This document shows, one piece after another, positions 5,203 through 12,863 of a stretch of 12,889 bases of DNA. The stretch is taken from the NCBI GenBank assembly GCA_937897625.1, contig CALCNZ010000409.1, forward strand, positions 1 to 12,889, given 5' to 3'. The notes under the pieces are model-generated. The model was not told the origin of the DNA and did no database searches. It saw nothing but the letters and a program-made list of their open reading frames with translations. The position numbers and the translations under genes are program-made. This DNA is from an uncultured Flavobacteriales bacterium (GTDB taxonomy: Bacteria > Bacteroidota > Bacteroidia > Flavobacteriales_D > Sanyastnellaceae). Position 1 is the stretch's first letter. Every line of letters begins with the position of its first letter.

Positions 5203-6159
5203 ATGATAAAAAAATCGTTACTCTTCATTGCTCTTATAGCAATCTCTCTGGCTTCAATGGCGCAAGCCGATACTCTGATGTTTCCGTTACCGAAGGACTT
5301 GCCGAAATATCCTGAAGGAAGACAAGCTTTGGAAGAATTCATTCAACAAAACATCGTCTACCCAGAATACGAAAAATCAAAAGGCATAGAAGGAACAGTA
5401 ACCGTTTACTGCGATGTGGAATTAGATGGCACACTAAGTAATTTTAGAATAGGATCAACGGTTGAAGGTTCCGTAGGTTTTGATGCCGAAGCTATTCGTG
5501 TTTGTCAGAAAATAGGCAAGTTTACGCCTTGTATTCGCAATGGTAAGCCCATTTGCTACATGATTTCGATTGATGTAACATTCGATTTGAATAATGGGGA
5601 CGAGATGGAAATGGCCATCGCTAAACTGAGCAAAAAAGAGCTCAAGGAGATTGAGAAAGATGCAAAGTGGTCATGTTGGTTTACAGAAAAAACTACAGAT
5701 GCCGCAGTAACTGGTGATGTAGAAAAATATGAGAAGTTAACGAGCAAATATCAAAAGGAATTAGATGCGTTGAACGCCAAATACACGCTAGGAACCCCGA
5801 AGAACGCGCAGTATGAAAAATTGACTAAACCTTGCATGGAGGAAATGATCAAAAGAATGGGATTCGTTGATGTTGATGGCGATGGTCTTTTTACACAGGA
5901 AGAAGCCGAATTGACTCCAAAGGAGTTGAAGCAAATAAAAAAAGACGGGAAATTGATCTGCGATCTGTTTTTCAAAATAATCGAAGCGAAAAGATTAGGC
6001 GATAAGGATAAGTCAGAAAAATTAATTTCGAAGTATCAAGAAAAACTTAAACGGCTTTCTGAAAAATATTCAGATGGAAGCAATCCTCGCACGAAAGAAC
6101 TTGTGAATATTATAAATCCCTGTGCCGAAGAAGCCATGAAAGCCGCAATGGGAAAGTAA
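5203..6159 (+). CDS. Exported TonB C-terminal-domain protein with two helical Cys-pair domains and an EF-hand loop (paralogue 3)
   Basis: Signal peptide 1-21 (MIKKSLLFIALIAISLASMAQ). TonB C-terminal domain about 33-128 (LPKYPEGR, YPEYEKS, GTVTVYCDVELDGTLSNF, GKFTPC), carrying extra cysteines C70, C110 and C118. Two copies of the family's helical domain follow: 143-220 (KKELKEIEKDAKWSC...KPCMEEM, C158/C211) and 238-317 (PKELKQIKKDGKLIC...NPCAEEAMKAAMG, C253/C307). Between them D223-E234 reads DVDGDGLFTQEE, which fits the EF-hand calcium loop DxDxDGxhxxxE at every ligand position (h hydrophobic). The eight cysteines may pair in the periplasm (inference). The start is the ATG at 5203, giving a typical signal peptide. 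It is the last gene of the cluster and converges on the hexosaminidase gene. Function unknown. Confidence 0.85.
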   Translation: MIKKSLLFIALIAISLASMAQADTLMFPLPKDLPKYPEGRQALEEFIQQNIVYPEYEKSKGIEGTVTVYCDVELDGTLSNFRIGSTVEGSVGFDAEAIRVCQKIGKFTPCIRNGKPICYMISIDVTFDLNNGDEMEMAIAKLSKKELKEIEKDAKWSCWFTEKTTDAAVTGDVEKYEKLTSKYQKELDALNAKYTLGTPKNAQYEKLTKPCMEEMIKRMGFVDVDGDGLFTQEEAELTPKELKQIKKDGKLICDLFFKIIEAKRLGDKDKSEKLISKYQEKLKRLSEKYSDGSNPRTKELVNIINPCAEEAMKAAMGK

Positions 6160-6220
6160 TCGCTCCGCGATTGATTGCAGAGCAATTGATCAGACGAAGT
6201 CTGATTGATCACGAAGTGAT
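6159..6220. repeat. Array of four mini-palindromes with 3-nt loops (right of TonB cluster)
   Basis: Four consecutive inverted repeats: ATCGC-TCC-GCGAT (6159-6171), ATTGC-AGA-GCAAT (6174-6186), ATCAGAC-GAA-GTCTGAT (6189-6205) and ATCAC-GAA-GTGAT (6208-6220). Successive units share the form GAT-X-loop-X'-ATT and abut with almost no linker. The array fills the whole gap between the convergent paralogue 3 and hexosaminidase stop codons. It lacks T-tracts, so it is not a standard intrinsic terminator, although stacked hairpins could protect RNA ends or slow polymerase. Confidence 0.7.
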
Positions 6221-8470
6221 TTAATCGATAACTACCTCATCACAAAACAACCAACTCGGTTCGCCTACTGCGTCGTGCCATTCCGGACAAGGGCCGTTGT
6301 TTATGCCAATGACTTTGATGTAACGAGCTACATTAACTTGTCCAATTCCGAAGCTTAGTTGATCAATAAGCTCTCCTGTTGTTTGCTCTTCAATGTTCGG
6401 CTTCATCGTAGCCACTTTGTCCCACAACACCCCGTCGAAACTTGCATAAACTTCAACGGCTTTCGGACGGAAGATCCAAGCGTTCGCATAATGAAACCAA
6501 CGCGTAGTCACATGCTCGAAGGGCTTCACATCTCCCAAGTCAATCACCACTTCCATGTTCTTGCCCTGAACCCCTTGCCAAATGCCGTCTCTGAAATTCT
6601 CGGTGCCAATGCGTCCGTCTACCAAGGCGTTCTCGCCACCGCCTGGATAATACACACTCGGCGTGTACGACAGCGTTACTTTTTTACCTGTGGCGAGGTT
6701 TGAAGTGTATGTTCGTGATTCATTGAAAAATCCCATGCTCCAAGAAAGGAAGTATTCAAAGTTTAGAGTGGTGTATGTATCGTGAATGATGATTGGCGTT
6801 TTGTAAACCACACTCAATTGCTCATCGTTTTTCGTGTATTTAACAACTATTAATTCATTTGAAGTCACTGCGCGAACCTCTACTTCCCCAGTTGGAAGGA
6901 CTTGCGAGCGGAACGTCAATGGCACATCGGGGAATCCGTAATTTATTCCCAACTGATTTAGTCGCGGGTAATTCTTTTCAACCCGAACCGCAAAAGGTTC
7001 GTAATCGCGCTTCTTCGGTGCGGTCCACAACACTTCACTCAACGCCAATAATCGTGGAAACACTTTGCTGTCTACTAGCTCTTGCGGTGCATGTTCTGTC
7101 CACATATTTCCTTCCGCCCCACGAATGTATTGCGCTTCTTCTGGGGTCAATTCTGCAGGAAGCGGATTGAAGTTGTAGACCTTTTCCATGTTAATGTTAT
7201 CAAGCCCATAGTCTAAATAACAATGCGAGGTTGGACTCATCACCACTCCGTGCTTCTGCTTCGCTGCTGCAATGCCGCCTTCCATGCCTCTCCAACTTTG
7301 AATCATGGCATCGGCAGGAATTCCTCCTTCCAAAATTTCATCCCAGCCAATAATCTGTCTTCCTTTGGTATAGAGGTATTTCGACATTTCTTCAATCAAC
7401 CACGTCTGCAATTGTGCTTCGTTTTTCAATCCGTGATCGTGCATGCGCTTCTGACATTTATCGCAATGCTCCCAACGAAACTTCGGCGCTTCGTCTCCAC
7501 CAATGTGAATGTACTGACTCGGAAACAACGCACAGACTTCATCCATTACGTCTTTCAAAAACTGAATGGTGCTGTCGTTACCCGCGCAATAAATGTCTTT
7601 GAACACGCCCCATTCCGTTTCAACCGGAATGCTTTCTCCGGTGCAGCTGAGCCACGGATAGGCGCTTATTGCAGCAACCGAATGACCGGGCATTTCAATT
7701 TCAGGAATTATGGTCACGTGTCTGGCTTGCGCATACGCAACAATGTCTTTGATCTGCTCTTGGGTGTAATAGCCTTCACTCACATGATTGCCAAATTTGT
7801 CCATGCGGTATGAACCCAGTCGAGTAAGCTCTGGATATTTCTTAATCTCAATGCGCCATCCTTGGTCTTCCGTTAAGTGCCAGTGCAGGACATTCATTTT
7901 GTAAAAGGCCAATGCGTCTATGTATTTCTTCACGGTAGCAACGTCCATGAAATTTCTTCCACAATCGAGCAGCATGCCTCTGTGCGGAAAAGCAGGCGCA
8001 TCTGAAATATCCATGCTCGGAATTTCAAATGATTTGAACGATGCGTTAGTCGTGTAATACCCAGGAAGCAATTGTTTCAGGGTTTGTGAGCCGCGGAAAA
8101 TTCCTTCTGTTGTTGCAGAGGTCAATCTGATTTCATTTTCGCGAACCGATAAAGAATAGGCTTCTGTATTCGCAGGAATGTTTTTCGTGAGTTGGAAAAT
8201 GATTTTTTTGGGCTGACGTTTTTCTTCACCATTCGTCGCAACTTCAACAACCGTATCGGGTGCGTTTTCCTTCAGCCATGCATTGAAAAGATCTACTTCT
8301 TGACTGCACGAGCCTTGAAATTCAGCGCGTGTGCCCGCCGTCCAAAGAAAGCCTTTTCCGTGAACATAGGCAATACTCGTTGGCATGGGAAGAAGTGTTT
8401 CCACTTGCGCGAATGCAGAAATTCCTTTCAACATAAAAACAACAAGAAGCGTTTTGAAAATGTGTTTCAT
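6221..8470 (-). CDS. Secreted beta-N-acetylhexosaminidase, glycoside hydrolase family 20
   Basis: Exo-acting enzyme that removes terminal GlcNAc/GalNAc from chitin oligosaccharides or glycans by substrate-assisted catalysis. Layout of the 749 residues: signal peptide 1-22 (ending SAFAQ); GH20b-like N-terminal domain about 24-155; catalytic barrel about 163-490, with HWHLTEDQGWR at 196-206, PEIEMPGH near 256-263, the catalytic pair D326-E327 in IHIGGDEAP, and the sugar-binding tryptophans W376, W393 and W457 of the family pattern; a short linking domain; and a C-terminal discoidin-like (F5/8 C) module about 618-749 (ALVDGRIG, VVIDLGDVKPFEHV, VEVYASFDG), probably carbohydrate-binding. A CxxC pair (C336/C339) lies just after the active site. 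It begins 9 nt after rsmE and is likely co-transcribed. No type IX sorting tail was recognised, and the natural substrate is unknown. Confidence 0.95.
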   Translation of the reverse strand: MKHIFKTLLVVFMLKGISAFAQVETLLPMPTSIAYVHGKGFLWTAGTRAEFQGSCSQEVDLFNAWLKENAPDTVVEVATNGEEKRQPKKIIFQLTKNIPANTEAYSLSVRENEIRLTSATTEGIFRGSQTLKQLLPGYYTTNASFKSFEIPSMDISDAPAFPHRGMLLDCGRNFMDVATVKKYIDALAFYKMNVLHWHLTEDQGWRIEIKKYPELTRLGSYRMDKFGNHVSEGYYTQEQIKDIVAYAQARHVTIIPEIEMPGHSVAAISAYPWLSCTGESIPVETEWGVFKDIYCAGNDSTIQFLKDVMDEVCALFPSQYIHIGGDEAPKFRWEHCDKCQKRMHDHGLKNEAQLQTWLIEEMSKYLYTKGRQIIGWDEILEGGIPADAMIQSWRGMEGGIAAAKQKHGVVMSPTSHCYLDYGLDNINMEKVYNFNPLPAELTPEEAQYIRGAEGNMWTEHAPQELVDSKVFPRLLALSEVLWTAPKKRDYEPFAVRVEKNYPRLNQLGINYGFPDVPLTFRSQVLPTGEVEVRAVTSNELIVVKYTKNDEQLSVVYKTPIIIHDTYTTLNFEYFLSWSMGFFNESRTYTSNLATGKKVTLSYTPSVYYPGGGENALVDGRIGTENFRDGIWQGVQGKNMEVVIDLGDVKPFEHVTTRWFHYANAWIFRPKAVEVYASFDGVLWDKVATMKPNIEEQTTGELIDQLSFGIGQVNVARYIKVIGINNGPCPEWHDAVGEPSWLFCDEVVID

Positions 8471-8479
8471 AAAAGAAGT

Positions 8480-9163
8480 TTATCGTTCGAAATATTCATG
8501 CGCTGCAATCAAAGCCTTCAATGCAGCGGTTTCAGTTCTTAATCTATTCGCGCCCAAAGAAAGCGCAGGTTCTTGATTGGCAAGTGCTATTTCATTCTTC
8601 GAAAAGTCTCCTTCCGGTCCAATGAAAAGTGAAAGCTCTGTGTGCTTTTCTTTCCAAGTTGAAAGTTGAATTTTCTCTCCGTCTTCGCAATGCGCCAACA
8701 ACTTTTTGCCCGGTGCTTGCTTCCACGCTTCGTTAAATTTTATATCGAAATTCAACTGCGGAAGAGTGAACTGCATGCTTTGTTTCAATGCTGAAACTGC
8801 AACACGCTCTATGCGATCTGGCTTCATGCGAACGCGCTCGGAATGTTCACATACGAGGAAAGTTATGCTTCGAATGCCAATCTCCACGGCCTTTTCCACA
8901 AACCACTCAATGCGATCTGAATTTTTCGTAGGTGCTACAAAAAGGTGAATGTTCGGATTGTTGGAAGGAACCGATTCTCTTTTCAAGGTGGTGAGCATGC
9001 AGTGCTTGTCGCTCTTGTCTAACTGCACTTCAACTCGTTCGCCCAACCCATTGGTGAAGGTGAGCACTTCACCTTCGCGAATACGTAAGACTTTAATGTG
9101 ACGACTTTCCTCTTCGTTCAATTTCCACGTGCCGTCGGGTATTTCAGGTGAAAAGAATAACAT
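8480..9163 (-). CDS. rsmE: 16S rRNA (uracil-1498-N3)-methyltransferase
   Basis: RsmE is a SPOUT-class enzyme that methylates U1498 of 16S rRNA, near the decoding site, using S-adenosylmethionine. The 227 residues are close to the family length. An N-terminal PUA-like RNA-binding part (HIKVLRIREGEVLTFTNGLG, about 22-41) is followed by the SPOUT domain with APTKNSDRIEWFVEKAVEIGI (about 77-97), FIGPEGDFSKNEI (about 180-192) and LGANRLRTETAALKAL near the C-terminus. The last two form the knotted cofactor site. It is transcribed divergently from the aminotransferase and sits immediately upstream of the hexosaminidase gene. A link in function between the two is not apparent. No Shine-Dalgarno. Confidence 0.95.
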   Translation of the reverse strand: MLFFSPEIPDGTWKLNEEESRHIKVLRIREGEVLTFTNGLGERVEVQLDKSDKHCMLTTLKRESVPSNNPNIHLFVAPTKNSDRIEWFVEKAVEIGIRSITFLVCEHSERVRMKPDRIERVAVSALKQSMQFTLPQLNFDIKFNEAWKQAPGKKLLAHCEDGEKIQLSTWKEKHTELSLFIGPEGDFSKNEIALANQEPALSLGANRLRTETAALKALIAAHEYFER

Positions 9164-9199
9164 TGGAGCAAGTTAAGAAGGAAGCCGACAGGAATTGAC

Positions 9200-9207
9200 T
9201 AATTTTG
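9200..9207 (+). promoter_or_regulatory. -7 promoter box for the aminotransferase gene
   Basis: TAATTTTG matches TAnnTTTG exactly and ends 19 nt before the ATG, inside the 63-nt divergent gap with rsmE. No good TTTG -33 partner is visible. Confidence 0.5.
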
Positions 9208-9226
9208 CCGAGCAAATTTTATTTAT

Positions 9227-10426
9227 ATGCCAAACATTTCATCGAAGGCGGTAGCCATGCCTTCTTCACCCATTCGTAAGCTGGTTCCATTTTCAGAAGC
9301 TGCCAAGGCTGCTGGTAAAACTGTTTATCACTTGAACATTGGTCAGCCCGACATTGAAACGCCCGAAGTGGTTCGCGAGAAGATGAAGGCGCTCGACATT
9401 AAAGTGATCGAGTACAGTAATTCAGATGGAATTGGTTCATACAAAAAAGGACTAACAGGCTATTACGCTTCGAAGGATATTACGTTAACTCCGCAACAAC
9501 TCATGATCACCACAGGTGGTTCGGAAGCGTTGATATTTACGTTCATGACGTGCATGAACTCTGGAGACGAAGTAATTATCCCAGAGCCATTCTATGCGAA
9601 CTACAACGGCTTCGCAGTAATGGCTGGCGTGAATGTGGTTCCTGTTACTTCATACATTGAAACAGGATTTGCATTGCCTCCGATTTCGGCATTCGAAGAA
9701 AAAATTACTCCGAAGACAAAGGCTATTTTGATTTGCAATCCGGGTAATCCAACGGGTTATTTATATTCGAAGGAAGAGTTGGAACAATTGCGTGACTTGG
9801 TGATTAAGCACGACTTGTTCTTGATAGCAGATGAGGTTTACCGCGAGTTTATGTACGATGGTGCTGTTCCGCATTCAGTAATGAATTTGGAAGGATTGGA
9901 CAATCACGCAATCATGATCGACAGCGTGAGTAAGCGTTACAGCATGTGCGGTGCGCGCATTGGAGCATTGGTTACGCGTAACGCAGATGTTATGGCCATG
10001 GCTATGAAATTCGCGCAAGCAAGACTTTCACCGCCGACCTTCGGACAGATTGCTTCTGAAGCGGCATTGGATACTCCACAAGAATATTTCGACGGAGTAG
10101 TAGCAGAGTACGTGAAGCGCAGAGATATTTTGGTGAATGGGTTGAACGCCATTTCGGGCGTTATGTGTCCAAATCCGAAGGGTGCGTTTTATTGCATCGC
10201 ACGTCTTCCAATTGACAATGCAGATAAGTTCTGTCAGTGGATGTTAGAAGAATTCGAATACAACAATCAAACGGTTATGATGGCACCGGCTACTGGCTTC
10301 TATGCCACGCCAGGAGCGGGAACCAACGAAGTTCGTTTGGCTTATGTGTTGAACGAAGACGCACTTCGCAACGCGGTTGAATGTTTACGTCACGCCTTGG
10401 AAGTTTATCCTGGAAGAACGAATTAA
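9227..10426 (+). CDS. Pyridoxal-phosphate aminotransferase, class I/II (aspartate aminotransferase-like)
   Basis: Fold-type I PLP enzyme transferring amino groups between an amino acid (probably aspartate or an aromatic acid) and a 2-oxo acid in the cytoplasm. The 399 residues span one complete domain pair. Visible signatures are LNIGQPDIETP near the substrate cleft, TTGGSEAL (cofactor phosphate binding), CNPGNPTG, the aspartate in LIADEVYREF that pairs with the pyridine nitrogen, and SVSKRYSMCGARIG, which holds the Schiff-base lysine and the phosphate-binding arginine. NEVRLAYVLNED near the C-terminus supplies the arginine that binds the substrate carboxylate. A TAnnTTTG box lies upstream and a hairpin terminator 14 nt after the stop, so it appears to be a single-gene unit. 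The substrate cannot be assigned, hence no gene symbol. Confidence 0.95.
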   Translation: MPNISSKAVAMPSSPIRKLVPFSEAAKAAGKTVYHLNIGQPDIETPEVVREKMKALDIKVIEYSNSDGIGSYKKGLTGYYASKDITLTPQQLMITTGGSEALIFTFMTCMNSGDEVIIPEPFYANYNGFAVMAGVNVVPVTSYIETGFALPPISAFEEKITPKTKAILICNPGNPTGYLYSKEELEQLRDLVIKHDLFLIADEVYREFMYDGAVPHSVMNLEGLDNHAIMIDSVSKRYSMCGARIGALVTRNADVMAMAMKFAQARLSPPTFGQIASEAALDTPQEYFDGVVAEYVKRRDILVNGLNAISGVMCPNPKGAFYCIARLPIDNADKFCQWMLEEFEYNNQTVMMAPATGFYATPGAGTNEVRLAYVLNEDALRNAVECLRHALEVYPGRTN

Positions 10427-10440
10427 TTCAATTGTGAAAT

Positions 10441-10472
10441 AAAAAAAGGTGTTCATTTCGAACACCTTTTTT
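10441..10472. terminator. Bidirectional intrinsic terminator between convergent genes
   Basis: Stem GGTGTTC (10448-10454) with GAACACC (10460-10466), loop ATTTC, flanked by seven A on the left and six T on the right. The A/T flanks give a U-tract in both directions, so it can end the aminotransferase transcript and the OmpA-type lipoprotein transcript, whose stop codon is 3 nt away. Confidence 0.9.
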
Positions 10473-10475
10473 GTT

Positions 10476-12467
10476 TTAAAGAACTCGGAACACCGTTCTT
10501 CGATTCTTCGCTTTTCCTTCCGAAGTGGCATTTGATTCGAGCGGTTGTGTTTCGCCGTAGCCTTCCGATTCAATGCGGCTGGCAGCAATGCCTTTCGACT
10601 CCAAATAAGTTTTTACACTGAGTGCGCGGGCTTTCGAAAGTTTCAAGTTCGCGGCCTCGTCGCCATCGCTGTCTGTGTGTCCTTCAATGCGAATGCGCAT
10701 GCTTTCATTCTTCACGAGTAATTCGATAAGTTTCGCCAATTCAACATACGATTCAGTTTCTAAATTCGAGCTGTTGGTTTTGAAGAAAATGTTTTCCAAA
10801 ACGATTGTTGCGCCTGCATCCATTTTTTGCAACGGTGCATCTTTGCGGTAAGGTCTGGAAGGTGTGAAGTCGCGCAGCGAGAAGTTCGAAGAGTAGAAGA
10901 GGTAACTGTTCGCGCTTACGTTCAGGGCGTAGTCGTTTCCTGCGGGAAGACAAACCAAGAAATAGCCGTCGCGACTTTTGTTCGAATACGTTTCAGCAAC
11001 AATTTCGCCGTTGCTCAAATTCAGCAATTGTAATTTTCCATCAAGCGGAGCATTCGTTTTACTGTCGAATACAAACCCTTCCACATAGCTAACATAGCGC
11101 GGTCTTACGTTTTCGGGAAGTTCGAAGGAGTAAAGATCCAGTCCGCCTTTTCCGCCTTCGCGGTTGCTAGCCATTAAAGCAATGTCGCCTTGAGCGGTCA
11201 CTTGAATGGAGTTTTCATTCGCAGCAGTATTAATCGGATATCCCAAGTTTACGGGCTTGCTCCAGGTTCCGTCTTGTTGCAAGCGACTTACGAAAATATC
11301 AAGTCCGCCCATTCCCGGATGTCCGTCTGACGAGAAGTACAACGTTTGTCCATCTGGATGAACGAACACACTTTCTTCTCTTCCTTTGGTGTTAATGAAT
11401 CCCGGAACCTTCGCGGGTTCGCTCCAAGTGCCTTCTTCGTTAATTTGACTGAAGTAAATATTCGGATCTTCCACTTGACCGCCTTTTCCTTTCTTTCCAC
11501 GAATGAAATAAAGTGTTGCACCATCGGCAGTTAAACTCGGTTGCGTTTCCCAGTAACTTGAATTAATTCCTACTCCAAAATTTTCTGCAGGTGTCCATCC
11601 GGTTGCTGTTCGAAGGGAATAGAACAAGTCGCAGCTTCCAAGCCCGGTGCGGGTTTCACCGTATTCGTACCCCGGAAGTTCACAGGCGGTGAACACTATT
11701 GTTTGTCCGTCGGCGCTTAACGTGGGAGCGCCTTCGTTGTACAGCGTATTGATTGATTTCACCGGAACGGAAGGCGACCATCCTTCATTGAAATTTTTCG
11801 TTTCTGTTCTTTCCGTCATGAAGAAATCTTCGTGCTTGCCTTCAAACGCGCGCTTGTCATTCAGCAAGCGTGTGAAAAGAAGTGTTTTGGTGTCTGCCGT
11901 TATACAAGGAAAGTACTCGTCGTTTTCAGTGTTGATTTTATCTCCGAGATTAATGGGGTTGAAGGGAACGGGATACTTCATGCTTTGCTTGGCGAACACA
12001 CAGCTCTCCAAAATGAGTTGTGCGCGGTAATGCACATTCGGATTGGCTTTCGGCATTTTGGTGTATGTGGTAATGGCTTGCTCTGCTTTGTCGTATTCCG
12101 CCAAACTGAAGTAGCATTCGCCGAGCATATAATACCCCATGGGAAAAATGGAAGCGTTAATGGCAAGTCCTTTTTCCAAAGGCGCAATGGCTTTTTGCAT
12201 TTCGTTTTGTTCAGCATAAATCTGTCCCATTAGAAAATATGCCTCAGCGAATTGATCCTCACTGTTGAGTAAGTCTTCCAAAATAACAAGTGCAAGGCTC
12301 GAGTTATATTGTCCGTATGCCGTAATGGCTTCCTCGTATTTCGAAATGGCGCGCTTGTTCTTGATGCTGTATTCCTTGTGAGGTTGTGCCAAGCACGAAT
12401 TCAACATAAATAAAAAAGCGAAAGAAAGAAGCGAAGTGAAAAGTCTTTTCATAGTTGTTTTAAGCAA
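10476..12467 (-). CDS. TPR / PD40 propeller / CRD / OmpA-domain lipoprotein, PorE-like
   Basis: Probable lipoprotein: signal ending in lipobox LNSC with C25 as the modified residue. ATG at 12467 is used; an internal ATG at 12452 (MKRLFTS) would give an equally good, shorter signal. Domains in order: TPR-like helices about 40-160; PD40-type propeller about 170-455 (PTLSADGQTIVF, PSLTADGATLYF, VFVHPDGQTLYFSSDGHPGMGGLDIF, GGLDLYSF); carboxypeptidase-regulatory-like beta domain about 460-530 (VEGFVFDSKTNAPLDGKL); OmpA C-terminal peptidoglycan-binding domain about 553-663, with D599 in EGHTDSDGD and R614 in LSKARA at the diaminopimelate-binding positions and the NRRTVFRV end. This order matches PorE of the type IX secretion system, which tethers the machine to peptidoglycan, but related OmpA-family lipoproteins are common in Bacteroidota. 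The exact role is therefore uncertain. It is divergent from the phosphodiesterase gene. Confidence 0.9.
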   Translation of the reverse strand: MLKTTMKRLFTSLLSFAFLFMLNSCLAQPHKEYSIKNKRAISKYEEAITAYGQYNSSLALVILEDLLNSEDQFAEAYFLMGQIYAEQNEMQKAIAPLEKGLAINASIFPMGYYMLGECYFSLAEYDKAEQAITTYTKMPKANPNVHYRAQLILESCVFAKQSMKYPVPFNPINLGDKINTENDEYFPCITADTKTLLFTRLLNDKRAFEGKHEDFFMTERTETKNFNEGWSPSVPVKSINTLYNEGAPTLSADGQTIVFTACELPGYEYGETRTGLGSCDLFYSLRTATGWTPAENFGVGINSSYWETQPSLTADGATLYFIRGKKGKGGQVEDPNIYFSQINEEGTWSEPAKVPGFINTKGREESVFVHPDGQTLYFSSDGHPGMGGLDIFVSRLQQDGTWSKPVNLGYPINTAANENSIQVTAQGDIALMASNREGGKGGLDLYSFELPENVRPRYVSYVEGFVFDSKTNAPLDGKLQLLNLSNGEIVAETYSNKSRDGYFLVCLPAGNDYALNVSANSYLFYSSNFSLRDFTPSRPYRKDAPLQKMDAGATIVLENIFFKTNSSNLETESYVELAKLIELLVKNESMRIRIEGHTDSDGDEAANLKLSKARALSVKTYLESKGIAASRIESEGYGETQPLESNATSEGKAKNRRTVFRVL

Positions 12468-12504
12468 TACGGTTCGTTGTTACGAAATTCTTCGAATTAA
12501 TGGG

Positions 12505-12533
12505 TTAGCCGCAACGGTATCGAATTATTTTTG
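12505..12533 (+). promoter_or_regulatory. Candidate promoter of the phosphodiesterase gene
   Basis: TATTTTTG at 12526-12533 matches TAnnTTTG, with TTAG (12505-12508) 17 nt upstream as a weak -33 element. Only 4 nt separate the box from the ATG at 12538, so transcription would start at or very near the initiation codon. Confidence 0.5.
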
Positions 12534-12537
12534 AACA

Positions 12538-12863
12538 ATGCAAATTGTTTTACTTTCCGATACCCACGGCTATTTCGATGACCGATTACAAGAACACTGC
12601 CGAAATGCCGATGAGATTTGGCATGCAGGAGATATTGGGTCGGAAGAAATTGTGAACCGATTGGAAGCCATGGGCAAAGTCACGCGAATTGTGTTCGGAA
12701 ATATCGACGATACGCGGGTGCGTTCGATGACCACAGAGGATTTGATTTTTAGTGTGGAAGGGGTGAAGGTTTTCATGACGCACATTGGTGGAAGGCCGCC
12801 TTCTTATCCGGCGCGTGTTTCGAAAATTATTCGAGAGGAAAAAATAGATGTGTTTGTTTGTGG
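12538..12863 (+). CDS. YfcE/MJ0936-type metallophosphoesterase, 3' end missing
   Basis: Small calcineurin-like phosphodiesterase of the YfcE/MJ0936 family, cytoplasmic, with two metal ions at the active site. Ligand motifs in order are SDTHG (D8, H10), HAGDIG (D32), VFGNID (N55) and MTHIG (H82). The next expected motif, GHSH or GHTH after DVFVCG, is absent because genuine sequence ends at 12863. The following bases are Illumina adapter, which adds a false DRKSVV and a false stop at 12883-12885. The real protein is expected to be about 160 residues, so about one third is missing. The start is the first ATG after a TAnnTTTG box. The physiological substrate is unknown. Confidence 0.88.

Noticed and set aside
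3766..6159. Classical TonB energy transducers
   Set aside because: The N-termini look like cleavable signal peptides, the Pro-rich periplasmic spacer is missing, and there is no exbB or exbD nearby.
6159..6220. Intrinsic terminator between the convergent genes
   Set aside because: Hairpins are present but neither side has a T- or A-tract, unlike the clear terminators at 3578-3605 and 10441-10472.
7223..7813. 196-codon plus-strand open frame inside the hexosaminidase gene
   Set aside because: It lies wholly antisense to the catalytic barrel of a clear GH20 enzyme, has no recognisable domain and no promoter or start context. The same applies to the frames at 1248-1673, 6359-6703, 8192-8542 and 11832-12233.
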